This document shows positions 1 to 5,588 of a stretch of DNA of 7,959 nucleotides, one piece after another; positions within the stretch are counted from its first letter, which is position 1; each line of letters begins with the position of its first letter. A program made the translations under genes and the position numbers. The stretch is from NCBI GenBank assembly GCA_019090405.1, contig JAHRVZ010000401.1:1-7959 (forward strand). The letters run 5' to 3'. The stretch is from Paracoccaceae bacterium. Its GTDB lineage: Bacteria > Pseudomonadota > Alphaproteobacteria > Rhodobacterales > Rhodobacteraceae. The notes under the pieces were generated by a model that saw nothing but the letters and a program-made list of their open reading frames with translations, made no database searches and was not told the DNA's origin.

Positions 1-638
1 GTGTCGATCAGCACCCGCATTGTGTGCTGTTGCTGGACGAAATGGAAAAGGCGCATCCGGATGTTTATAACATTCTGCTGCAGGTGATGGATCACGGAGA
101 ACTGACTGACCACAATGGCCGGACGGTGAATTTCCGCAATGTGATCCTGATCATGACGTCGAACGCCGGAGCCACAGAACTGGCTAAATCGGCCATCGGC
201 TTTGGTCGTGACACCCGCGAAGGCGAAGATCTGGCCGCGATTGAACGCACGTTCACACCCGAATTCCGCAATCGCCTGGATGCAGTGATCTCGTTTGATG
301 CGCTGCCCAAAGATGTCATTCTGCAAGTTGTCGAAAAATTCGTTCTACAGCTTGAGGCGCAGTTGATGGACCGCAATGTAACCATTGAACTGACCAACCC
401 CGCCGCCGAATGGTTGGCGGACAAAGGCTATGACAGTTCGATGGGTGCGCGCCCACTTGGCCGGGTCATTCAGGAATACATCAAAAAACCTCTGGCCGAA
501 GAACTGTTGTTTGGCAAACTGACCAAAGGTGGACTTGTCAAAGTTGGCATTAAGGATGGCAAAATAGACCTGACATTCTATGGACCTGAAAAACCGCGGA
601 TCACCGGGGACAAACCACCTCTGCTGACGGCAGGTTAA
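1..638 (+). CDS. clpA: ATP-dependent Clp protease ATP-binding subunit ClpA, C-terminal part (5' end outside window)
   Basis: ClpA is the AAA+ unfoldase that feeds substrates, including N-degron proteins delivered by ClpS, into the ClpP peptidase in the cytoplasm. The frame is already open at base 3, so the ATG at 24 is internal and only the last part of the second AAA+ domain (D2) is present, about 211 residues. Visible in order are the D2 Walker B motif (LLLDEMEKAHPD), the sensor-1 region (MTSNAGA), the ClpP-docking loop with an IGF tripeptide (bases 195-203), the FTPEFRNRLD arginine-finger segment, and the sensor-2 motif (MGARPLGRVIQ) in the D2 small domain. The C-terminal segment KPLAEELLFG also matches ClpA. 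The IGF loop and close similarity to E. coli ClpA (remembered, not aligned by software) separate it from ClpB, which lacks the ClpP loop. It ends at TAA and converges with the next gene across a shared terminator. The identification is very secure; start, D1 and any clpS lie upstream of the window. Confidence 0.96.
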   Translation, partial: VDQHPHCVLLLDEMEKAHPDVYNILLQVMDHGELTDHNGRTVNFRNVILIMTSNAGATELAKSAIGFGRDTREGEDLAAIERTFTPEFRNRLDAVISFDALPKDVILQVVEKFVLQLEAQLMDRNVTIELTNPAAEWLADKGYDSSMGARPLGRVIQEYIKKPLAEELLFGKLTKGGLVKVGIKDGKIDLTFYGPEKPRITGDKPPLLTAG

Positions 639-665
639 GGCGTCCGGACTGTACAGAATTATAAT

Positions 666-698
666 GATCGCGCGCCGCATCTTTTGCGGCCCGTGATC
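666..698. terminator. Bidirectional intrinsic terminator between clpA and the OmpA/MotB-like gene
   Basis: Arms 666-679 and 685-698 form a 14-pair stem with one C-C mismatch (673/691) and one G-U wobble (670/694), closing a 5-base loop. The upper stem around GCCGCA/TGCGGC is GC-rich. On the plus strand it is followed by GTGTTTTA, and on the minus strand by an AT-rich stretch (reading ATTATAATT). It sits in the 82-base gap between two convergent genes, so it probably ends both transcripts. Nothing else is seen in the gap. Confidence 0.75.
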
Positions 699-720
699 GT
701 GTTTTAGCACCGCTGGATGA

Positions 721-2634
721 TTATTTTTCGGTAAGTTTCAGCTCAATCCGTCGATTCTGTGCGTAACCTTCGGGGGTTTGGTCTGTGTTGATCGGTTGGA
801 ATTCACCAAAGCCATTGGCGGACAACCGATTGGCCGGTATCTCAAGAACATCCGCCATGTATTGCACAACCGACAATGCCCGTCCCTGACTAAGTTCCCA
901 GTTGTTGCGAAACCGTCCTGCCGCGCCGGGGCGGCTGTCGGTATGGCCATCGACCTGAATAACCCAGTCAATTTCTGGCGGTATGTCATTGATAACACTT
1001 TTTAAAATGAGAGCGATCTTGGCGATTTCTTCTTTACCTTCGGCGGATAAATTGGCGCCTCCTGTCGGGAACAGCACTTCGGATGAGAAAACAAACCGGT
1101 CCCCCTGAATATTCACGCCTTCGGTTTGACCCAAAACTTCACGCAGGCGCCCAAAAAACTCGGACCGGTATTTCTCAAGGTCTTTGGCTTGCGCCTGCAG
1201 TTCAACGGTTTCGGCCTCAAGCCGTACGCTCTCGGCCTCGGCGCGTTTGCGTTCAGCCTCTTCCAAAAGGCGACGTTTGCGTTCTTCTGAGGCCGCGCGG
1301 GCCAAGGCGGTATTAAGATCAGAGCCCAGCGATTGCAGTTGGATATTGGCAATCGCATCGCGTTCTTTTGAATCGTCCAACAACGCCTGAAGCCCGCCCA
1401 ACTGGCTGCGTAACGCCGCAATCTGCTGGTTCAACAACGCCGTCTGACGCTGTGCTTCGCTCGAGGTGGCCTGTTCTTCGGACAACTGCCTGCGTGCAGC
1501 CGCCAGCAAAACTTCGCGTTGCTGAGCCAGGCTCAACTGTTCGGTCATCTCCTGACGCGCCTGTTCCTCTGCGGCCAGCGTCGCAATCAGCTTGGCGCGC
1601 AATGTTTCCTGATCAGTACTGGCATCAACTTGTGCGGTCTCCATCTGAGCCAGTTCACGAGTCAAACGTTGTGCCAACTCGTCCCGTTCACCGATCTGGG
1701 CCTGCGCAGTTTCGATACGATTTAGGGCGTCGATCAGTTTTGCATCCAGACCTTCACGCGCAGAGTCAGCAGCGGCCAGCAAGGTCAAAGTGTCTTCGGC
1801 CTCTTGCCGCTGTTTTTCGAGCGCCAATGTCATCGCCGTCAATTCTGCATCTGCCCCTTGCAGTCGGGCGCGCAGGGCTTGTGCGGCCGCGGCCTCGACC
1901 AGACGCGCGGCCTCTTCTTCGCCAAGTTGGGTTTCAAGCGTTTCAACCTGGGCGGATAACGCAGCCGATTGTTCCACTGTTTGCGCCCCTTGAGTGCGTA
2001 GATCCGCGATCAGCACCTCAAGTGCTTCGCGTCGGGCAGCGGCAAGGCGGGCGGCCTCGACTTGTTGGTCGATTTCATCGCGGCTTTGCGCCAGCGCCAG
2101 ATTTAGCGCCTCTTGTTCAGACAAAAGTGCTGCCTGATCCGCCTGCAATTTGGCACGTTCCTGCGTGAGGTCGGCCACCACCCCCAAAGCGCGGTCGCGG
2201 TCGGCCAGAAGGCTGGCAACCTGCGCCTCAAAACCGGTGATCTGGGTTTGCGCCTTCGCCAGCTCATCAATCTGGCGATCCCGCTGCGACGTCAGCGAAA
2301 GGATCAGAGCCGACTGCGTTTCCAGATTGGCCTGTGCGGTATCCAGATCGGTCTGGCTTTGGTTCAGCGTGGCAGTCAACGCGCCCATCCGCGCCTCAAG
2401 CTGGTTGCCACGCCGCTCTTCCAACCCCAAAGCCGCAGCCAGCGCGCTGACTTCTGAGGACAGCACGTCCAGTTCGTTTTCTTGTCCGGAAATGGTTTCA
2501 CGCAGGGTGAATTGCACCACCATAAAGATGGTCAGCAAAAACATCATCACCAGCAAAAGACCGGTCATCGCATCAACGAACCCCGGCCAGATGGACGATT
2601 GAAATCGCTGACCTGTACGGCGCGACAAGGCCAT
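721..2634 (-). CDS. MotB/OmpA-type peptidoglycan-binding motor protein with very long periplasmic coiled coil
   Basis: Predicted MotB/ZorB-like half of an ion-driven inner-membrane motor. Residues 1-15 are short and basic. A single membrane helix at about 20-44 carries Asp21 in the context FVDAMTGLLLV, matching the MotB signature where this Asp binds the driving ion. Residues about 48-485 are rich in Ala, Gln, Leu and Glu with heptad-like spacing and read as a nearly continuous coiled coil. Residues about 500-637 form an OmpA-like domain: an FSSEVLFPTGGANL beta segment, then GHTD with Asp566 and LSQGRA with Arg585, the pair that grips diaminopimelate in this family, and a final NRRIE. It starts 3 bases after the upstream channel gene ends, with a GGGGAGGG Shine-Dalgarno inside that gene's end, so the two are almost certainly co-transcribed and coupled. 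Known MotB and ZorB proteins are roughly 250-310 residues, so this one is about twice normal size, all of the excess being coiled coil. Cellular role unknown; annotation pipelines would likely call it an OmpA-family or peptidoglycan-binding protein. Confidence 0.88.
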   Translation of the reverse strand: MALSRRTGQRFQSSIWPGFVDAMTGLLLVMMFLLTIFMVVQFTLRETISGQENELDVLSSEVSALAAALGLEERRGNQLEARMGALTATLNQSQTDLDTAQANLETQSALILSLTSQRDRQIDELAKAQTQITGFEAQVASLLADRDRALGVVADLTQERAKLQADQAALLSEQEALNLALAQSRDEIDQQVEAARLAAARREALEVLIADLRTQGAQTVEQSAALSAQVETLETQLGEEEAARLVEAAAAQALRARLQGADAELTAMTLALEKQRQEAEDTLTLLAAADSAREGLDAKLIDALNRIETAQAQIGERDELAQRLTRELAQMETAQVDASTDQETLRAKLIATLAAEEQARQEMTEQLSLAQQREVLLAAARRQLSEEQATSSEAQRQTALLNQQIAALRSQLGGLQALLDDSKERDAIANIQLQSLGSDLNTALARAASEERKRRLLEEAERKRAEAESVRLEAETVELQAQAKDLEKYRSEFFGRLREVLGQTEGVNIQGDRFVFSSEVLFPTGGANLSAEGKEEIAKIALILKSVINDIPPEIDWVIQVDGHTDSRPGAAGRFRNNWELSQGRALSVVQYMADVLEIPANRLSANGFGEFQPINTDQTPEGYAQNRRIELKLTEK

Positions 2635-2637
2635 GAA

Positions 2638-3837
2638 CTAGCCCTCCCCGCCTTCACTTTGTGGCTTGGTACGTCGACGCCTTTGCCCAAATTGTAAACT
2701 CGACACCGCATTGACCACCTGATCAATATCTTTGCGCAGTTCAAGCATGCTTTCTTGTCGACCCGCGGAAATCTCTTCAAGGATACGCAGCATCTGCACA
2801 TCAATAGACCGCAAACGCATCCGGCTTTCGGCATCCATGCCTTCGCCCGGACCCTGTTCCCGGAACACTTCGATCAGCTGTTCCTGCCCTTGCGCAATCC
2901 GATCCAGAGCAGCACCGCCAGTATCGGCCTGCTCTAGGCGTGTGTTCATGCGGCCAATAGCATCAACCAGTTCGCCCAACCGCTGATCCACAATCGAACG
3001 GCTGACGTCCGAGGCCGTAAAGACCTCTTGCAAGGTTTCCATCTGTTGGGACATGTGATTAAGCGCCGCCGCCACGCCGCTGGTGTCAGTTGTACCCTCT
3101 TCGCCAAATGAAAAACTGACCTTGGTGATGGTCGAAAGCCAGCCTTCCAGTTCACCGTAGAACCGGTTTTGACCACGACCCGCGAACAATTCCAGCAAAC
3201 CAACGATCAGAGAACCCGCAAGCCCCAGCAAGGACGATGCAAAGGCAACGCCCATACCGCCCAATTGCGATTGAAGCCCTTCCATCAGACGCCCGAACAC
3301 CGCGATTCCATCCTCACCGGGTTGCGGAGCCAGATTGCCAATTGTTTTGACCATCTCAGGAACGGTTGTGGCCAGTCCATAAAACGTACCCAAAAGGCCA
3401 AGAAATATCAGTAAGTTAACCAGATAACGGGTAATTTCACGCTGTTCATCAATGCGGGTGGCAACTGATTCAAGGATTGATTGCGTCGACGATGAATTCA
3501 ACTGCATCCGCGCACTATGCGAGCGTAAAAGTGCTGCCAGAGGCACCAATAACTTGGGTGGATTTCCCGAAACTTCAGTTTCGCCGCTGGTAAAGCGTTC
3601 GATCCAGGTGACAGACAGCATCAGCTGAATGACCTGTGCAAAACAGGCCAACACACCTATGAAAAACACTCCGACGATAAATCCGTTCAGATAGGGATTG
3701 GATTCAAAGACCGGCAATACCCGGGGCAACGCCAAAAATACGCCGGCGCCAGATAGGCCCAGCACCATCAACATCGCCAATATTTGACTTACCGGCTGCG
3801 AAAATTGCGGCGTCGGTTCGCGGTCTGGCTGCGCCAT
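2638..3837 (-). CDS. MotA/TolQ/ExbB-family proton channel protein with long cytoplasmic C-terminal tail
   Basis: Predicted channel subunit that would form a ring around the next gene's membrane helix and couple ion flow to rotation or force. Four hydrophobic segments are visible at about residues 17-37, 50-74, 138-157 and 194-219. The third contains LGLLGTFYGL, the MotA/TolQ/ExbB core motif with Thr151. The fourth (GVAFASSLLGLAGSL) has Ser202 where ExbB/TolQ usually have the conserved pore Thr. With the cytoplasmic loop between helices 2 and 3, the topology is MotA-like, placing residues 220-399 in the cytoplasm. That tail has coiled-coil-like stretches (about 255-327 and 338-382), then an RRRR cluster (386-389) and an acidic/Gly end. 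At 399 residues it is larger than TolQ or ExbB (about 230-245). An AGGAG Shine-Dalgarno lies 8 bases before the ATG, supporting this start. No TolR, TolA, TonB or flagellar gene is nearby. The family call is firm; the biological process driven is unknown. Confidence 0.87.
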   Translation of the reverse strand: MAQPDREPTPQFSQPVSQILAMLMVLGLSGAGVFLALPRVLPVFESNPYLNGFIVGVFFIGVLACFAQVIQLMLSVTWIERFTSGETEVSGNPPKLLVPLAALLRSHSARMQLNSSSTQSILESVATRIDEQREITRYLVNLLIFLGLLGTFYGLATTVPEMVKTIGNLAPQPGEDGIAVFGRLMEGLQSQLGGMGVAFASSLLGLAGSLIVGLLELFAGRGQNRFYGELEGWLSTITKVSFSFGEEGTTDTSGVAAALNHMSQQMETLQEVFTASDVSRSIVDQRLGELVDAIGRMNTRLEQADTGGAALDRIAQGQEQLIEVFREQGPGEGMDAESRMRLRSIDVQMLRILEEISAGRQESMLELRKDIDQVVNAVSSLQFGQRRRRTKPQSEGGEG

Positions 3838-3853
3838 GCGCTCAGCTCCTGAC

Positions 3854-3878
3854 AGTCTGTCTGCTCTAATGACAGACT
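3854..3878. repeat. Perfect 8-bp inverted repeat overlapping the predicted promoter/transcription start of the channel gene
   Basis: AGTCTGTC at 3854-3861 and GACAGACT at 3871-3878 are exact inverted copies separated by 9 bases. On the minus strand the first arm overlaps the predicted -10 box and the second lies just before the Shine-Dalgarno of the channel gene. It could be an operator for a dimeric repressor or a 5' leader hairpin; the sequence cannot decide. The repeat itself is certain, its function is inference. Confidence 0.6.
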
Positions 3879-3903
3879 ATAGAAAATATACTCGTAACGC
3901 CAA
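3876..3903 (-). promoter_or_regulatory. Candidate sigma-70-type promoter for the channel/OmpA pair
   Basis: On the minus strand TTGGCG (3903-3898) is followed after 16 bases by TATAGT (3881-3876), matching the TTGACA/TATAAT consensus at 4/6 and 5/6. It lies in the 70-base gap after the ChaC-like gene, about 40 bases before the channel start codon, so the motor pair may be transcribed independently of the upstream gene. Predicted by eye only. Confidence 0.5.
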
Positions 3904-3907
3904 GGCT

Positions 3908-4441
3908 TTATGCCACGAGGCTACGCACGCGTGCGGTCAACCAATCAAGGTCGGGGTCGTGTAACCCAATCTCGCTAAGATGCGAAGATGTATTGAACAA
4001 GTATTCCGTATTCGGCCCGCGCCCGCCAACAGCATGGGCAATGATATTCGCCTGCTCTTCCAGTGGCAGACCACCGCAATACTGATCGTGGTCGGGATCA
4101 ATAATGTAGGTGACAGCAGTGACCGATTGCCCATCGTCGAACGCGATCTGTAAGTTGCGTTCAAGATAGGCCGAAGAAATCAATTCCCGTTCGCGCAAAT
4201 AATCCAGCGTGCGGTCTTCATCGCCCGCAGCAACGGCCAGCGCCAGCCCTCGGCAACTGGCCCCGCTGACAGCGTCCAGCGCCAGAACCAATCCGGGTTC
4301 GGTTACTGACCCGCGATGATGGATCGAACGCATACAGAACGACCGGGCATAATCGCCCAATGTCGCCACTTTGCTTTGCGCCACTTCGAACCCCGGGTTC
4401 CACAACAGCGACCCATATCCGAATACCCACATCGTCATCAT
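3908..4441 (-). CDS. chaC: ChaC-type gamma-glutamylcyclotransferase
   Basis: ChaC-family enzymes act in the cytoplasm and cleave glutathione to 5-oxoproline and Cys-Gly. The N-terminal substrate-binding loop FGYGSLLWNPGF (residues 7-18) is the family signature. HHRG (41-44) follows as in ChaC proteins, Glu86 in YLRERE aligns with the catalytic Glu of the ChaC YLxxRE motif, and GRGPNTEYLFNT near the C-terminus matches the conserved NTEYL segment. Length (177) is close to human ChaC2 and shorter than E. coli ChaC. AAGGAG (4451-4446) lies 4 bases before the first ATG and 7 before the second, so translation may begin at Met2 (4438), giving 176 residues. The gene is divergent from the DUF2125 gene with only 64 bases between the first ATG and the neighbour's chosen start. 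It is co-directional with the motor genes but separated by a gap with its own promoter candidate. Function is well supported by motifs; the physiological role in this organism (glutathione turnover) is inferred. Confidence 0.88.
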   Translation of the reverse strand: MMTMWVFGYGSLLWNPGFEVAQSKVATLGDYARSFCMRSIHHRGSVTEPGLVLALDAVSGASCRGLALAVAAGDEDRTLDYLRERELISSAYLERNLQIAFDDGQSVTAVTYIIDPDHDQYCGGLPLEEQANIIAHAVGGRGPNTEYLFNTSSHLSEIGLHDPDLDWLTARVRSLVA

Positions 4442-4442
4442 G

Positions 4443-4470
4443 TTGCTCCTTGCCGGTTGGAGTCTATAAA
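4443..4470 (+). promoter_or_regulatory. Candidate promoter for the DUF2125 gene in the short divergent gap
   Basis: TTGCTC (4443-4448) and TATAAA (4465-4470) are 16 bases apart. The -10 matches 5/6, the -35 only the TTG. Transcription would begin near 4477, after the alternative ATG at 4476, which favours translation from 4506. The -35 overlaps the ChaC-gene ribosome binding site on the other strand. No convincing ChaC-gene promoter could be seen in the gap. Confidence 0.35.
4446..4451 (-). promoter_or_regulatory. Ribosome binding site of the ChaC-like gene (start ambiguity)
   Basis: Minus-strand AAGGAG is 4 bases from the first ATG (4441) and 7 from the second (4438). The second has the more usual spacing, so the two ATG codons are both possible starts. 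Confidence 0.6.
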
Positions 4471-4485
4471 CACGAATGGCAGGCC

Positions 4486-4495
4486 GGGGAAAGGG
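4486..4495 (+). promoter_or_regulatory. Purine-rich ribosome binding site that decides the DUF2125 start
   Basis: GGGGAAAGGG ends 10 bases before the ATG at 4506. The in-frame ATG at 4476 has no such stretch upstream and would add ten residues ahead of the membrane anchor, so 4506 is preferred. Confidence 0.55.
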
Positions 4496-4505
4496 TGTTG
4501 CAATT

Positions 4506-5504
4506 ATGAGAACGATTAAGGTTTTAGTGACCTTGGCCGTGCTGTGGTCGCTTTACTGGTTTGGTGCCGGTTATGCACTGCGCACGGGAATCGACAGCTG
4601 GTTTGACGGGCGTACAACACAGGGCTGGCAAGCCGAGTTTTCCGACATTCAGACACAAGGCTATCCGCTGCGCCATATCACGACACTGGACAGCCCGGCG
4701 CTGGCTGATCCGGTCTCAGGCGCAGCATGGCATGGCGATTGGATCAGCTTTGACAGCCCGGCGTATTGGCCCGGACAACAGGTTCTGCGATTTGCGGACA
4801 CGCCACATTACCTGTCCTACTATGATCAGACCATTGTGGTTCAGGCCCAGGATTTGATGGCCGAATTGTATCTGAAAGCCGGATTAGCACTGGAAATAGA
4901 GCGACTGACACTAACCGCTGGTCGGTGGGAAATTGAGGGTGAAAAAGGTCAGGTATTGGCCGCGCAATCGCTGGAACTGGCGATGGTTCAGCAAGAGCGG
5001 CCAGAAACCTATAAGATTGATGTGAATGCGACCGACTTTGCCTTAGGGGCGGGCATAAGGGCTATATTGCAATCATCAGACTCGTTGCCATCAGAGTTCC
5101 AGGCGCTGGAACTGGATATGAAGGTCACGTTTGATCGGGTCTGGGACCGCATGTCTTTGGAAATACAACGCCCTCAACCCCGACAGATTGATTTGAAATT
5201 GGCTGAAATCCAATGGGGAGAACTCCGCCTGTTCGCCACGGGTGATCTGACAGTTGACGGTTTGGGCATTCCCACCGGAGACATTGCCATCAAAGCCGAG
5301 AACTGGCGTGGGATGCTTCAAATGGCACAGGCATCGGGCGCATTTCCCAAGCAAATTCTTGATCCGGCAGAAAGCGTTCTGGGGTTATTGGCGGGTTTGG
5401 GCGGCAACCCCGACTCACTGGATATCAAACTGACATTCAAAAACGGATCGGTTGCAATCGGGCCTTTGCCGATAGGGGCTGCTCCACGGATATTCCTGAG
5501 ATAA
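4506..5504 (+). CDS. DUF2125 domain-containing protein (membrane-anchored or exported, unknown function)
   Basis: A 332-residue protein matching, from memory, the DUF2125 family that is common in alphaproteobacteria and has no established function. Residues 1-5 are short and basic, followed by a hydrophobic segment at about 6-25 ending in GYAL, read as an uncleaved anchor or signal peptide. The rest would therefore lie in the periplasm. The early QGYPLRH segment fits the family's G-[FY]-P-x-R motif. The remainder is beta-rich in appearance, with alternating hydrophobic and polar residues (for example LTLTAGRWEIEG and LRLFATGDLTV), and there is no recognisable enzyme motif or cysteine pattern. 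The start at 4506 is chosen over 4476 because of the purine-rich stretch at 4486-4495 and because it places the hydrophobic segment at the N-terminus. It is the only plus-strand gene in the middle of the window and is probably monocistronic, ending just before paired palindromes. Family assignment is likely; any function, such as envelope lipid or glycan handling, would be a guess. Confidence 0.8.
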   Translation: MRTIKVLVTLAVLWSLYWFGAGYALRTGIDSWFDGRTTQGWQAEFSDIQTQGYPLRHITTLDSPALADPVSGAAWHGDWISFDSPAYWPGQQVLRFADTPHYLSYYDQTIVVQAQDLMAELYLKAGLALEIERLTLTAGRWEIEGEKGQVLAAQSLELAMVQQERPETYKIDVNATDFALGAGIRAILQSSDSLPSEFQALELDMKVTFDRVWDRMSLEIQRPQPRQIDLKLAEIQWGELRLFATGDLTVDGLGIPTGDIAIKAENWRGMLQMAQASGAFPKQILDPAESVLGLLAGLGGNPDSLDIKLTFKNGSVAIGPLPIGAAPRIFLR

Positions 5505-5516
5505 CGGCGCATCGGT

Positions 5517-5543
5517 ATCCGTTTTCTTTCAAAGAAAACGGGT
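5517..5543. terminator. First of two tandem palindromic hairpins between DUF2125 and extensin-like genes
   Basis: Arms CCGTTTTCTTT (5519-5529) and AAAGAAAACGG (5531-5541) are perfect inverted copies around one base, extended by a wobble and an A-T pair (5517-5543). It lies 12 bases after the DUF2125 stop codon. The stem is A/T-rich except at its base and lacks a classic U-tract, so it may be a bidirectional terminator, an mRNA-end stabiliser or a dispersed repeat unit. Confidence 0.55.
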
Positions 5544-5564
5544 CGGAAAATTTGAAATTTTCCG
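5544..5564. terminator. Second tandem palindromic hairpin, abutting the first
   Basis: Arms CGGAAAATTT (5544-5553) and AAATTTTCCG (5555-5564) form a perfect 10-bp palindrome around a single G. It follows the first hairpin directly, and the centres TTTCAAA and TTTGAAA of the two hairpins are complementary. On the plus strand a short TTT follows. On the minus strand it lies 25 bases beyond the extensin-like stop codon and could end that operon. Confidence 0.55.
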
Positions 5565-5588
5565 TTTGCCAGCGGTGCAAATTGGCTA

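Noticed and set aside
24..26. ATG at 24 as a clpA or short-gene start
   Set aside because: The frame is open upstream and residues on both sides of it form the Walker B strand of ClpA D2; it is an internal base triplet (reading Leu-rich strand context), so the gene is cut by the window edge.
1368..2168. Long open frame of 266 codons on the plus strand inside the OmpA/MotB-like gene
   Set aside because: It is antisense to a well-supported coiled-coil gene whose biased codons keep other frames open. The product is Pro/Arg-rich with no recognisable domain, and it has no plausible upstream gene context.
721..3837. A Tol-Pal or ExbBD-TonB locus
   Set aside because: The partner is a 637-residue OmpA-domain protein instead of a short TolR/ExbD, and no TolA, TolB, Pal or TonB gene is adjacent.
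3838..3907. A small gene or RNA in the 70-base gap after the ChaC-like gene
   Set aside because: The gap is fully accounted for by the promoter candidate, inverted repeat and Shine-Dalgarno of the channel gene, and has no open frame of note.
721..4441. A complete Zorya anti-phage system
   Set aside because: Only motor-like genes are present. No ZorC, ZorD (helicase/nuclease) or ZorE is in the window, and flanking genes are clpA and metabolic genes rather than a defence island.
4476..4505. Upstream ATG at 4476 as the start of the DUF2125 protein
   Set aside because: It lacks a Shine-Dalgarno, lies at the predicted transcription start, and would put ten mostly polar residues before the signal/anchor segment.
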